DNA of 64,000 nt, from contig NZ_CP013293.1 in assembly GCF_001456155.1 (NCBI RefSeq), positions 1,240,001 to 1,304,000 of the forward strand. The letters are read 5' to 3'. The DNA is from Chryseobacterium sp. IHB B 17019 (GTDB taxonomy: Bacteria > Bacteroidota > Bacteroidia > Flavobacteriales > Weeksellaceae). Below, piece by piece: positions 35,427 to 44,395 of this stretch. Every line of letters starts with the position of its first letter. Positions within the stretch are counted from its first letter, which is position 1. Made by a program: the position numbers and the translations under genes. The notes under the pieces are model-generated. The model made no database searches and was not told where the DNA came from. It was given only the letters and a program-made list of their open reading frames with translations.

Positions 35427-38400
35427 TTAAAAGGTTATATCAACACCTGTTAAAATAAATCTGCTTCTAGGGTATGCAGCATAATCAACTCCCGGAGTCA
35501 AAGGATTTCTTCTCGTACTTGCTTCCGGATCGTAACCGTCATAACCGGTGATGGTAAATAAATTATTTACGGTTGCATACAATCTGAAATTCTTGATACC
35601 AAGCACTTCTAACGAACCTTTTGGAAGGCTGTAGCCTATTGTTACGTTATTTAATCTTAAGAAAGATCCGTCTTCAATGGCATAAGAATGAAGAATATAG
35701 TTTCCTTGCGGAGGCGTCCACATGGTTGTATTGGCGTTCAATGCAGCCAGGGCAGTAGGATCTGTTACTTTTACACCCTGATCATTAAACCATCTCCATC
35801 TGTCTGCAACTTCTGCAGCCATGTTGTTGTCTCTGTATAAATATTGAGTGGTAAACTCGATTTTATTGGCATTGTAAACTTTATTTCCGACAGAAAAATT
35901 GAAAAATAAGCTCATATCCCAGTTTCTGTATCTGAAAGTCTGGTTGAAACCTCCGTAGAATTTCGGCTGAGCGCTTCCTAGTTCGGTTTGATCGGCTGTT
36001 GTGATCTGTCCGTCACCATTTAAATCTCTTAATTTAAGATCTCCCGGCTGGATTGGCTTTGAACCATTCGCGACAGCACTTGCATTGGGAACACCTGCTT
36101 TTAAGGTATAAGCCTGAGTTGCGGGGTTAAAATCAAAATCACCGATTTCATATCTACCCTCAGTTTCGTATCCGTAATAAGTTCCTACCGGATTGCCGAC
36201 TTTAGCGATGAAATCATATAAATTGTTTACCCATCCCGAAGCTACAAGGTAATAATCGTTACCTCCGGAAACTCCTGCTCCTAGGCTTTTGATGATATTT
36301 TTGTTAGCTGATATGTTGAAATCTGTTTTCCATGTGAAGTTTTCTTTGTTGACGATAATACCTCCCAGTGAAACTTCGATCCCTTTGTTCTGCGTTTTTC
36401 CTGAGTTTTGATATTGATATTCATATCCTGATGTTTGCGGGATCTTGGCTAAAATCAACAAATCTTTTGTATCAGTGATGTAGGTATCCACACTTCCATA
36501 TAATCTTCCGTTGAAGAGCCCGAAATCCAGCCCTAAGTTTTTAGAAACTGTAGCTTCCCAGGTTACATTTTTGTTGGCCAGTGTGTTTCCTGTAGTTGCT
36601 CCCGGCGTTACACCGCTTCCGAAGGTATATCCGAAATCTGTAGAAGTCGTAAAAAATGTATCATACAGGAAAGCCGGAATTCTGTTGTTTCCTGCGAGAC
36701 CGTATCCGAAACGAAGCTTAAGCTCTTCCAGCCATTCTTTATTTTTAAAGAAACTCTCTTCTTTGATTTTCCATGCTACCGAAACGGCCGGGAAAGTTCC
36801 CCATTGGTTGCTGCCCGGTCTGAAAATACTTGATGCATCCGCTCTTACGGAAGCTGTTACAATATATTTGTTGGCAAAAATATAATTGGCTCTACCGAAT
36901 AATGAAAACAGTCTGTCCGGTGGTAATGCTGCCGTTCGGGGTGCATCCTGAATCATCCCTGATGGCGGAATTGCAGACTGAATATTGGCGAAAGCTTCAT
37001 TCGGACTGATAGATACGGGGAGCCATTTTGTGTAGGTGTTTGAAGTTTCTCCGTCCGTCTGTACGGTTTCTTCACCAATTAATAAATCAAGTTTATGATT
37101 CCCGAATTTCTTAGTATAGTTTAAAGTATTGGTATTGGTAATTCTTCTTGTTTGAGACCTTGTAAGCTGCACAATCGGCTGATTGTTGTTGGCTCTCGCG
37201 TCACTTGTAACGGTTCCCCAGAACTGATTTACGGCATTATCCCTTTGAACGTAACCGATTACACTTCGGAAAGTTAAATCTTTTGTAATGTTATAATTTA
37301 AATATCCATTTAATAATAAATCGTTGGTTCTGTTTTCCTTTACCTCGTTATCATTTAGGATAAGTGGATTAACAAGATTGGTTAACGTTGAGTAATTCGG
37401 GTCAAAATCATCGATCGGAACATTGCTTCCTCCCTCAAAAGGTTGATACCTTACCGCATTTCTCAGTCTGTTTGTTCCCTGAGAACCTGATGCGGAAGTT
37501 CCCGCCCCGGAAATCAGTTGGCGGCTGTATCTCGCATTGATTCCGACTTTTAATTTTTTAGAAATATCAAAATCATATTTAAAGTTGGCCATGCTTCTTC
37601 TAAAGCCAGAATTAAGCATGATCCCGTCTTCTTCCACATGGTTTAAAGTCAATGAAAATGCAGATTTGTCTGAGCCTCCCGTTAAGCTTAAATTGTGAGT
37701 AAAATTGAACGCTTCTTTTCCGAAAAGCTCATCCTGCCAATCTCTTTGCTTAATATTTCCATATTTTGAAGCCAGTTCATCAAACGCACCATATCTCGTG
37801 TTGAATGTTGTCTGGTCAGCCAAGTCTCCTCCTTTATTGTAAAGCTCATACTGATACATTACAAACTGGTAAGGATCAAGCACCGGAATGGTATTCATGA
37901 TTTTTCTTACTCCGGTATAGCCGTTGTAATTGATGGTAGTTGCAGCCTTTTTACGGCCTCCTCTTGTAGTAATCAAAACAACACCGTTGGCCCCTCTCGA
38001 TCCGTAGATGGAAGTGGAAGCGGCGTCTTTTAAGACTTCAATTGATTCAATTTCTTTGGGTGAGATGACAGTAAGTGCGTTGTCCATCTGGATTCCGTCC
38101 ACGATATAGAGTGGGGCGTTACTTTGTGTAATCGATGTACCCCCTCTTACTTTAATTTCTACATCAGCGCCGGGAGATCCTTCACTTGCCATGATCTGCA
38201 CCCCCGCAACTCTGCCCTGGATGGCTTCTGCAGCACTGTTTACGGGCATATCTTTCACTTCGTCGGCCTTTACTGAGCCAACGGCATTGGTAACATCTTT
38301 TTTGGAAACCTTGGAATAACCTACCAAAACCACTTCATCGATATTGGTTTCTTTATCCTTTTGCGTCTCCTTTTCTTGAGCCATTGCCAGGACAGGAAAT

Positions 38401-38450
38401 AAAAAGAAAGTTAGATATAACCACTTTATTGATTGTACTTTTTTATCCAT
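35427..38450 (-). CDS. SusC/RagA-family TonB-dependent transporter
   Basis: A 1007-residue outer-membrane transporter. A signal peptide (FPVLAMAQE) is followed by a TonB-box-like DEVVLVGYSKVSKKDVT, the SusC plug signature NSAAEAIQGRVAGVQI and ASTSIYGSRGANGVVLITTR, and a beta-barrel ending SRFILTGVDITF with the terminal Phe. It lacks the N-terminal carboxypeptidase-regulatory-like extension seen in many SusC proteins. It imports large pectic oligosaccharides with SusD. Its start lies 131 bases from a LacI-type operator (38581-38592), so it probably heads the long minus-strand transcript. Confidence 0.97.
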   Translation of the reverse strand: MDKKVQSIKWLYLTFFLFPVLAMAQEKETQKDKETNIDEVVLVGYSKVSKKDVTNAVGSVKADEVKDMPVNSAAEAIQGRVAGVQIMASEGSPGADVEIKVRGGTSITQSNAPLYIVDGIQMDNALTVISPKEIESIEVLKDAASTSIYGSRGANGVVLITTRGGRKKAATTINYNGYTGVRKIMNTIPVLDPYQFVMYQYELYNKGGDLADQTTFNTRYGAFDELASKYGNIKQRDWQDELFGKEAFNFTHNLSLTGGSDKSAFSLTLNHVEEDGIMLNSGFRRSMANFKYDFDISKKLKVGINARYSRQLISGAGTSASGSQGTNRLRNAVRYQPFEGGSNVPIDDFDPNYSTLTNLVNPLILNDNEVKENRTNDLLLNGYLNYNITKDLTFRSVIGYVQRDNAVNQFWGTVTSDARANNNQPIVQLTRSQTRRITNTNTLNYTKKFGNHKLDLLIGEETVQTDGETSNTYTKWLPVSISPNEAFANIQSAIPPSGMIQDAPRTAALPPDRLFSLFGRANYIFANKYIVTASVRADASSIFRPGSNQWGTFPAVSVAWKIKEESFFKNKEWLEELKLRFGYGLAGNNRIPAFLYDTFFTTSTDFGYTFGSGVTPGATTGNTLANKNVTWEATVSKNLGLDFGLFNGRLYGSVDTYITDTKDLLILAKIPQTSGYEYQYQNSGKTQNKGIEVSLGGIIVNKENFTWKTDFNISANKNIIKSLGAGVSGGNDYYLVASGWVNNLYDFIAKVGNPVGTYYGYETEGRYEIGDFDFNPATQAYTLKAGVPNASAVANGSKPIQPGDLKLRDLNGDGQITTADQTELGSAQPKFYGGFNQTFRYRNWDMSLFFNFSVGNKVYNANKIEFTTQYLYRDNNMAAEVADRWRWFNDQGVKVTDPTALAALNANTTMWTPPQGNYILHSYAIEDGSFLRLNNVTIGYSLPKGSLEVLGIKNFRLYATVNNLFTITGYDGYDPEASTRRNPLTPGVDYAAYPRSRFILTGVDITF

Positions 38451-38578
38451 TTTGTATCCTTATAGTTTTAATTTTTGGTTGAAAGTTTTTTTCAATCGTT
38501 TTTGTTTGTGTGGATTTGTAAGTATTCTACTGATTTTTAGTGGCAAATATTTTTCTGAAAGATTTTACACATTTTAGA

Positions 38579-38597
38579 GTGCAATCGATTGCGTAAA
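38579..38597 (-). promoter_or_regulatory. LacI-type operator upstream of susC
   Basis: GTGCAATCGATTGCGTAAA contains the perfect 12-base palindrome GCAATCGATTGC (38581-38592), 131 bases before the susC start. The central CG and size fit LacI-family operators. The same core occurs at four other gene starts in this window. Confidence 0.75.
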
Positions 38598-39262
38598 TTT
38601 TCATAATAAATATCTTGGCTTCTAAACTAATATTATTTTCCAATATGCAAAGAAAAAAATATTATTTTTTCATTAATTTGATTATCATTGTATGATAAAA
38701 TTTGCGAAATAATTGATGTTATTAGTTTTGTAAAGTGTTGTAAATTAACAATTTGTTAATTTTAAAGATGCCGTAAATATTTCTTTAAAAAATTAAATTT
38801 TCTTAATTATTTCTTAATTTAAAACTTAAAATTTACTTAAAATTTAACTGTTTTTAGCCTTGAAAATTTCCCAAAATTGATAGTCAGGATTAACTTTTTT
38901 GCAATTTTCCTGATTTTTGTCATCTTTTCAAATTAATATTTTAGTTAAATTTTATACTTGACACTAATTATTCTTATTATATACAATATATATAGTAGTT
39001 TTAATATATTGTTGTCAAATTAATATCAACATATTTGTTATTTTATTTGGCATGATTTTATATTCAAAAGTGATTTGAGTATTAATTTTGGTTAATAATA
39101 TCTGCAATATTTTCTAAAAAATTTCTTCTTTCTTATATTATTTTTAAAAATATTTACCTGTAAACCAATAATTTATAAATTTAAATTAATTTTTTGTTAA
39201 CTAATTAAAGAATAATTATATATTTAACAACAAGTATTTCTACAAAATTTTAGTGTAATTTT

Positions 39263-39281
39263 ATGCAATCGATTACGCAAT
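39263..39281 (+). promoter_or_regulatory. LacI-type operator upstream of kduI
   Basis: ATGCAATCGATTACGCAAT, 54 bases before the kduI start, matches the susC operator with one change in the palindrome (GCAATCGATTAC). It controls the uronate catabolic operon by inference. Confidence 0.75.
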
Positions 39282-39334
39282 GTTTAACAGGTTTTGATAA
39301 AACCGCAAAAAGAAAAGTATAAAAATCAAGCAGT

Positions 39335-40171
39335 ATGACACAGTCAGAATTTCGTTACGCCCATCATCCTGAAGATGCAAAAAAGTATACCACTGAAGAT
39401 CTTAGGAGGGAGTTTCTAATCAATGATTTATTTAATGAAGATAAGATAAAGTTAGTCTATACTATGTATGACAGGCTAATTGTAGGAGGTATTATGCCTT
39501 CAACACAAGCTTTGAAACTAGAACCGACAGATGATTTGAAAGCCGAGAATTTTCTTGACAGGAGAGAATTGGGAATCATCAACGTTGGCGGTGCAGGAAA
39601 AGTAACGGTAGACGGTGAAGTATATGAGCTTGCCAACAAAGAAGCTTTATATATTGGTAAAGGGGCAAAAGAAGTAATTTTTGAAAAATCGGGCGATGCA
39701 CAACCTTATTTTTACATCAATTCAGCTCCGGCGCATCATACTTATCCTACAAAAAAGATCACGAAAAACGAAGCCGAAATCGTAGAATTAGGAGAGGAAA
39801 AATACGCCAATAAGCGTACGATCAACAAACTGATTGTAAATTCTGTGCTCGAAACATGTCAGCTTCAAATGGGAATGACGGAGCTTCATCCCGGAAGTGT
39901 TTGGAATACAATGCCATCGCATACCCACACAAGAAGAATGGAAGCGTATTTCTATTTTGATTTGGAAGAAGGGCAGACGATCAGTCATTTCTTGGGGCAG
40001 CCTCAGGAAACGCGTCATATTTTTATGCAAAACCGTCAAGCGGTGCTGTCTCCGGAATGGTCAATCCACTCAGGAGTCGGGACTTCCAATTATACTTTTA
40101 TCTGGGGTATGGCCGGAGAAAATATGGACTACGGCGATATGGACGGGATCAAAACTAACGAACTAAAGTAA
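39335..40171 (+). CDS. kduI: 5-dehydro-4-deoxy-D-glucuronate isomerase
   Basis: A 278-residue cytoplasmic cupin-fold enzyme that converts 4-deoxy-5-ketouronate into 3-deoxy-D-glycero-2,5-hexodiulosonate. Zinc ligands are visible in MPSHTHTRRMEAYFYFDL (His, His, Glu), with a further His in WSIHSGVGTSNYTFIWGMAG. The N-terminus EFRYAHHPEDAKKYTTEDLR is typical and length is standard. It is first in the uronate operon and only nine bases from kduD. It accepts the output of GH105 and KdgF. Confidence 0.97.
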   Translation: MTQSEFRYAHHPEDAKKYTTEDLRREFLINDLFNEDKIKLVYTMYDRLIVGGIMPSTQALKLEPTDDLKAENFLDRRELGIINVGGAGKVTVDGEVYELANKEALYIGKGAKEVIFEKSGDAQPYFYINSAPAHHTYPTKKITKNEAEIVELGEEKYANKRTINKLIVNSVLETCQLQMGMTELHPGSVWNTMPSHTHTRRMEAYFYFDLEEGQTISHFLGQPQETRHIFMQNRQAVLSPEWSIHSGVGTSNYTFIWGMAGENMDYGDMDGIKTNELK

Positions 40172-40179
40172 TTTTTCTA

Positions 40180-40962
40180 ATGAATTTATTTGATTTATCC
40201 GGTAAAGTAGCCGTTGTCACAGGAGGTACTCACGGATTAGGAATGGCAATGGCAGAAGGTCTTGCCGCCGCAGGTGCTGAACTGGCAATCACAAGCACAA
40301 CACCGTCAAAATTAGAGGAAGCTTTAAACTATTATCATGATAAAGGATACAAAGCAACCGGTTATCTTTTTGATGTGACGGACGAACTGGAAGCTGCTCA
40401 GAAAGTAGCTTTAATGGAAGCTACTCATGGAAAAATAGACATCCTTGTCAACAATGCAGGAATCATCAAACGTGTTCCGGCGATTGAAATGGAAGTTGAA
40501 GACTTTAGAAAAGTAATCGATGTAGATCTTACAGGACCTTTTATTATGTCGAAATTAGTCGGCAAACATATGATCAAAAGAAAATCCGGAAAGATCATCA
40601 ATATCTGCTCGATGATGAGTGAGCTGGGGCGCGACAATGTAGTGGCGTATGCTTCTGCAAAAGGTGGTCTGAAAATGCTTACCAAAAATCTGGCAACAGA
40701 ATGGGCAAAACATAATATTCAGGTGAACGGAATCGGTCCCGGATATTTTGCGACTTCTCAGACAGAACCAATTCGAGTGGATGGACATCCTTTCAACGAT
40801 TTTATCATCAGCAGAACGCCGGAAGGAAGATGGGGAAATCCCGAAGACCTTGCCGGAACCGCTATTTTCCTGGCTTCGGATGCAAGCAGATTTATCAACG
40901 GACAGATTATTTACGTTGACGGCGGGATTTTAGCGACTATCGGAAAACCTGCTAATGAATAA
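40180..40962 (+). CDS. kduD: 2-deoxy-D-gluconate 3-dehydrogenase type SDR (KduD)
   Basis: A 260-residue classical SDR that reduces the KduI product to 2-keto-3-deoxygluconate (KDG). The NAD(P)-binding motif is TGGTHGLG, followed by NNAGIIKR, catalytic YASAKGG with Tyr and Lys, and the C-terminal INGQIIYVDGGILATIGKP. The gene follows kduI by nine bases, as in other pectin catabolic operons, which supports this assignment over a generic gluconate dehydrogenase. Confidence 0.95.
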   Translation: MNLFDLSGKVAVVTGGTHGLGMAMAEGLAAAGAELAITSTTPSKLEEALNYYHDKGYKATGYLFDVTDELEAAQKVALMEATHGKIDILVNNAGIIKRVPAIEMEVEDFRKVIDVDLTGPFIMSKLVGKHMIKRKSGKIINICSMMSELGRDNVVAYASAKGGLKMLTKNLATEWAKHNIQVNGIGPGYFATSQTEPIRVDGHPFNDFIISRTPEGRWGNPEDLAGTAIFLASDASRFINGQIIYVDGGILATIGKPANE

Positions 40963-40980
40963 CAACAGAATTAGATTAAA

Positions 40981-42378
40981 ATGAAACCTTTTATTACAGA
41001 TAATTTTTTATTACAAAATAAATACGCGGAAGAATTATACTTCAAGTATGCGGAAAAGCAACCCATCATTGATTATCATAATCACTTGATTCCCAAAGAT
41101 ATTGCAGAAGACACCGTTTTCGAAAATATCTCAAAGGTTTGGATTGCAGGCGACCATTACAAATGGAGAGCGATGCGTACAATGGGCGTGAACGAAAAAT
41201 TCATCACCGGAGATTCTTCAGATAAAGAAAAATTTGAGGCTTGGGCAAAAACAGTCCCTTATACATTGAGAAATCCTTTGTATCACTGGACGCATTTAGA
41301 ATTAAAAAGATACTTCGGAATTGATGAATTATTAAATGCAGACAACGCATCAGAAATTTACGAAAACATCACCGCTCAGCTTCAGACTCCTGAAAAATCG
41401 ACAAGAGGTTTATTAAAAATGATGAATGTAGAATCTCTGTGCACAACAGAAGATCCTACAGATCTATTAAATTATCACCAAGATTTAGCGAAAAGTGACT
41501 TCTCTATTAAAGTAAGTACCGCTTTCCGTCCTGATAAAGCAATTTTAATTGAAAACCACAACTTTGCAGATTATATTTCAAAGCTAGGCGAATCGGCAGG
41601 AATTGAAATTAATTCTTACCAAACTTTGTGTGATGCTTTATTGAAAAGAATTGAATATTTCCACGAAAACGGATGCAGACTGTGCGATCACGGATTGAAT
41701 AATATTTCTTTCGAAGAATTTACAGAAGCGGAAGTTAATGCTATTTTCAATGATAAAATTTCAGGAAAAGTAATTGCTGAAAAACAGGTAAATCAGTTTA
41801 AAACTGCTATTTTATTATTCTTAGGCGAAACTTATCATAAGTTTGGCTGGGTTCAGCAGTTTCATTTGGGAGCTTTGAGAAATAATAACGAAAGAATGCA
41901 CAGGATTCTAGGTCCTGATACGGGTTGGGATTCTATCGGTGACTTCGTTCAGGCTGAAACGCTGTCTAAATTATTAAACGCTTTAGACGGAAAAGATAAA
42001 TTAACAAAGACAATTTTATATAACTTAAATCCCGCCGACAACGAGATTTTCGCGACAATGATCGGGAATTTCAACGACGGTAGCATCAAAGGAAAAGTAC
42101 AGTTCGGTTCAGGATGGTGGTTCCTTGACCAGAAAGATGGAATGATCAAGCAGATGAATGCCCTTTCAAACATGGGATTAATCAGCTGTTTCGTTGGAAT
42201 GCTGACGGATTCCAGAAGTTTCCTTTCTTATCCGAGACACGAATATTTCAGAAGAGTATTGTGTAATCTTTTCGGTGAAGAAATGAAAAATGGTGAATTA
42301 CCTGATGATATTGAGTTAATTGGTAAAACAATTTCAGATATTTGTTATCATAATGCTAAAAATTATTTTGATTTTTAA
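40981..42378 (+). CDS. uxaC: Uronate isomerase (glucuronate/galacturonate isomerase)
   Basis: A 465-residue amidohydrolase-superfamily enzyme converting D-galacturonate to D-tagaturonate, or glucuronate to fructuronate. Clear features are the metal-binding start PIIDYHNHLIPKDI, the EDPTDLL block, the conserved HLGALRNNNERM and the C-terminal MLTDSRSFLSYPRHEYFRRV. Length is as in other bacterial UxaC proteins. It is third in the operon, 18 bases after kduD, and begins the galacturonate branch of the pathway. Confidence 0.97.
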   Translation: MKPFITDNFLLQNKYAEELYFKYAEKQPIIDYHNHLIPKDIAEDTVFENISKVWIAGDHYKWRAMRTMGVNEKFITGDSSDKEKFEAWAKTVPYTLRNPLYHWTHLELKRYFGIDELLNADNASEIYENITAQLQTPEKSTRGLLKMMNVESLCTTEDPTDLLNYHQDLAKSDFSIKVSTAFRPDKAILIENHNFADYISKLGESAGIEINSYQTLCDALLKRIEYFHENGCRLCDHGLNNISFEEFTEAEVNAIFNDKISGKVIAEKQVNQFKTAILLFLGETYHKFGWVQQFHLGALRNNNERMHRILGPDTGWDSIGDFVQAETLSKLLNALDGKDKLTKTILYNLNPADNEIFATMIGNFNDGSIKGKVQFGSGWWFLDQKDGMIKQMNALSNMGLISCFVGMLTDSRSFLSYPRHEYFRRVLCNLFGEEMKNGELPDDIELIGKTISDICYHNAKNYFDF

Positions 42379-42394
42379 ATAAAATTAAATTTTT

Positions 42395-42431
42395 AAACCA
42401 TTAAGAAACTTTTGTGTCTTTTGTGGTTAAA
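42395..42431. repeat. Dispersed AACTTTTGTGTCTTTTGTGG repeat
   Basis: The 74-base gap between uxaC and kdgK contains AACCATTAAGAAACTTTTG followed by TGTCTTTTGTGGTTAA. A related reverse copy lies at about 63500-63530, and AACCATTAAG pieces occur at about 24230 and 24330. It is typical intergenic filler. Confidence 0.4.
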
Positions 42432-42452
42432 TAAAAAGAGTTAATTAAAATT

Positions 42453-43460
42453 ATGAGTAACAAAATAGTCACATTCGGAGAAGTTATCATGCGACTTTCG
42501 CCACCGGGAAACAGAACCATGAAGCAGAGCCACGAAATGGAATTTTTTTTCGGCGGAACGGAGCTTAATGTAGCATCTTCATTGGCAACAATGGGTTGTG
42601 ATGTGAGACATATCAGCAGTGTTTCTGATGATTTTGTGGGTGAATCGGCGGTTTCTTTTATTAAAAGTTTCGGGATTGATACAACTTTCATCAACAAAAA
42701 TGAACATCCTTTAGGCTTATATTTTTTGGAAGTCGGTTCATCAGTTCGCGCCAGCAGAATCGCTTATAATAGATTAAATGGTTCTTTTGCGAATATTAAA
42801 TCTGAACAAATTGACTGGAAAAAAGCCTTTGAAGGCTGCAAATATTTCCATTGGACAGGCATCAGCCCCGGAATTTCAGAATCGGCCTATGAAAGTTTAA
42901 AAGAAGGTTTACAAACAGCCCGTGAATTAGGAGTTGAAGTTACATCAGACCCAGCTTACCGCTCAAACCTTTGGAAATACGGTAAAAATGGAAACGAAGT
43001 TTTGAAAGAATTGGTTTCATATTCAACGATTTTCATCGGTGGAGTGAATGAAATTAATGAAATTCTGGGAACTCAGTTCTTATTAGATAAAGAAGGTTTC
43101 ATCGAAGCCTGTAAAGAATTAAAACAACAAATTCCTTCTATTCATAAGGTTTTCGACAAGATAAGAATTGGTGTTACGGCAAGTTCTCAGCAGACGCAGG
43201 GAAGAGCTTTGGTTGGAAATGATTATTTTGAAACCGAGCTTTTAGAAGTCAATCCTGTAGTCGACAGAATCGGGACTGGTGATGCTTTTGCAGCGGGTTT
43301 GATTTATGGCTTAATCAATTTTAATGATGAAAAAGCACTGAAATTTGCCAACGCAGCCTGTGCAATCAAACATACGATTCCCGGAGACATCAATTATTGC
43401 AGCGCAGAAGATATTCTGGAAGTGATGAACGGAGATTCAGGAGGAAGAATAAAAAGGTAA
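42453..43460 (+). CDS. kdgK: 2-dehydro-3-deoxygluconokinase (PfkB family)
   Basis: A 335-residue ribokinase-like sugar kinase that phosphorylates KDG to KDPG. The N-terminus TFGEVIMRLSPPGNR and the FFGGTELNVASSLATMG substrate-binding block are typical. The C-terminal PfkB signature DRIGTGDAFAAGLIYGL contains the catalytic Asp and anion hole. It is the meeting point of the KduI/KduD and Uxa branches. It precedes the aldolase gene by 105 bases and lies in the same operon. Confidence 0.95.
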   Translation: MSNKIVTFGEVIMRLSPPGNRTMKQSHEMEFFFGGTELNVASSLATMGCDVRHISSVSDDFVGESAVSFIKSFGIDTTFINKNEHPLGLYFLEVGSSVRASRIAYNRLNGSFANIKSEQIDWKKAFEGCKYFHWTGISPGISESAYESLKEGLQTARELGVEVTSDPAYRSNLWKYGKNGNEVLKELVSYSTIFIGGVNEINEILGTQFLLDKEGFIEACKELKQQIPSIHKVFDKIRIGVTASSQQTQGRALVGNDYFETELLEVNPVVDRIGTGDAFAAGLIYGLINFNDEKALKFANAACAIKHTIPGDINYCSAEDILEVMNGDSGGRIKR

Positions 43461-43565
43461 AATAATCTCCGAATTCAGGAGGAAGTCACGAAAGGACGAC
43501 TTAACAGAGGATAGGATAAAATCCTATAAACTATCAACAAAATAATTTTTAATAAAAAATTAAAA

Positions 43566-44225
43566 ATGACAAAAATTCAATTAGTTACAAATACCATCAT
43601 CAATCAAGGGGTTTTACCTTTATATTATAATGCTGATGAAACGGTAACTTTAGAAATATTGAGATCACTTTACAAAGCCGGAATCCATGCAGTAGAATAT
43701 ACAAGCCGTGGCGAAGCAGCGTTGAGTAATTTCACAAAAATGGTAGAAATCCGCAACGCAGAAATGCCGGAAATGCTTTTGGGAATCGGAACAATAAAGA
43801 ATGTGCAGCAAGCAGAAGAATATGATAAAGCAGGTGCAGATTTCTTTATCAGTCCGGGGTTTGTGGCAGAAGTTGCTGAATTTTTAATTCCAAAAGATTC
43901 GTTGTACAGTCCGGGTTGTATGACGCCGACAGAAATTATCGAAGCTGAGAGCGCAGGAGTAACTTTCATTAAATTATTTCCAGGAAACATTTTAGGAACC
44001 GGATTTATGAGTGCTATCAAAGATGTTTTTCCGAACCTGAAATTCATGCCGACCGGTGGTGTTGATACGACAAAAGAAAGCATTGAAAGCTGGTTCAAAG
44101 CCGGTGTTTCTGCGGTAGGAATGGGAAGCAAACTGGTAAGTAAAGAATTGATGCTTGCTAAAGACTATGCAACGATAGAAAATGAAGCAAAAAAAGTACT
44201 GGAAATTATTCAGTCTTTAAAATAA
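43566..44225 (+). CDS. eda: KDPG/KHG aldolase (bifunctional)
   Basis: A 219-residue class I aldolase that splits 2-keto-3-deoxy-6-phosphogluconate into pyruvate and glyceraldehyde-3-phosphate. The catalytic features are the Glu/Arg block GIHAVEYTSRGEAAL, LGIGTIKN, the phosphate site and the Schiff-base Lys in GVTFIKLFPGN, followed by FMPTGGVD. It completes the pathway started by UxaC and KduI. It sits between kdgK and the transporter gene. Confidence 0.96.
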   Translation: MTKIQLVTNTIINQGVLPLYYNADETVTLEILRSLYKAGIHAVEYTSRGEAALSNFTKMVEIRNAEMPEMLLGIGTIKNVQQAEEYDKAGADFFISPGFVAEVAEFLIPKDSLYSPGCMTPTEIIEAESAGVTFIKLFPGNILGTGFMSAIKDVFPNLKFMPTGGVDTTKESIESWFKAGVSAVGMGSKLVSKELMLAKDYATIENEAKKVLEIIQSLK

Positions 44226-44255
44226 TAATAATGCTTAAAAAGCTGGAAACTTTGT

Positions 44256-44341
44256 GATCTTAATTGAGTGAAACGCCTTTACGAACTTAAAATCAACGGC
44301 ATTATTTGCGGGAAATTCTTAGTGGACTTTGCGTTAAAAAC
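44256..44341 (+). repeat. Dispersed intergenic repeat (CTTTGCGTTAAAA family)
   Basis: Contains GAGTGAAACGCCTTTACG and ends GTGGACTTTGCGTTAAAAAC. The same two blocks flank the next gap (45931-46085) and occur reversed at 28631-28712. It sits between the aldolase and transporter genes without an evident terminator. Confidence 0.55.
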
Positions 44342-44395
44342 AAGCATCATTATTTAAAATATTCAACAAACAATAACTAATTCTAAAAAATTAAT

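Larger units (their letters stand above)
38451..39334. other. Long divergent regulatory interval between susC and kduI
   Basis: About 880 bases of extremely AT-rich DNA without a gene. It holds the two operators described separately, one near each end, and the promoters of the two divergent operons. The size is unusual for this genome segment and no RNA gene was recognised in it. Confidence 0.6.

Noticed and set aside
36511..36885. 124-codon plus-strand ORF inside susC
   Set aside because: It is antisense within a well-supported SusC barrel domain and its translation is low-complexity Ser/Leu-rich.
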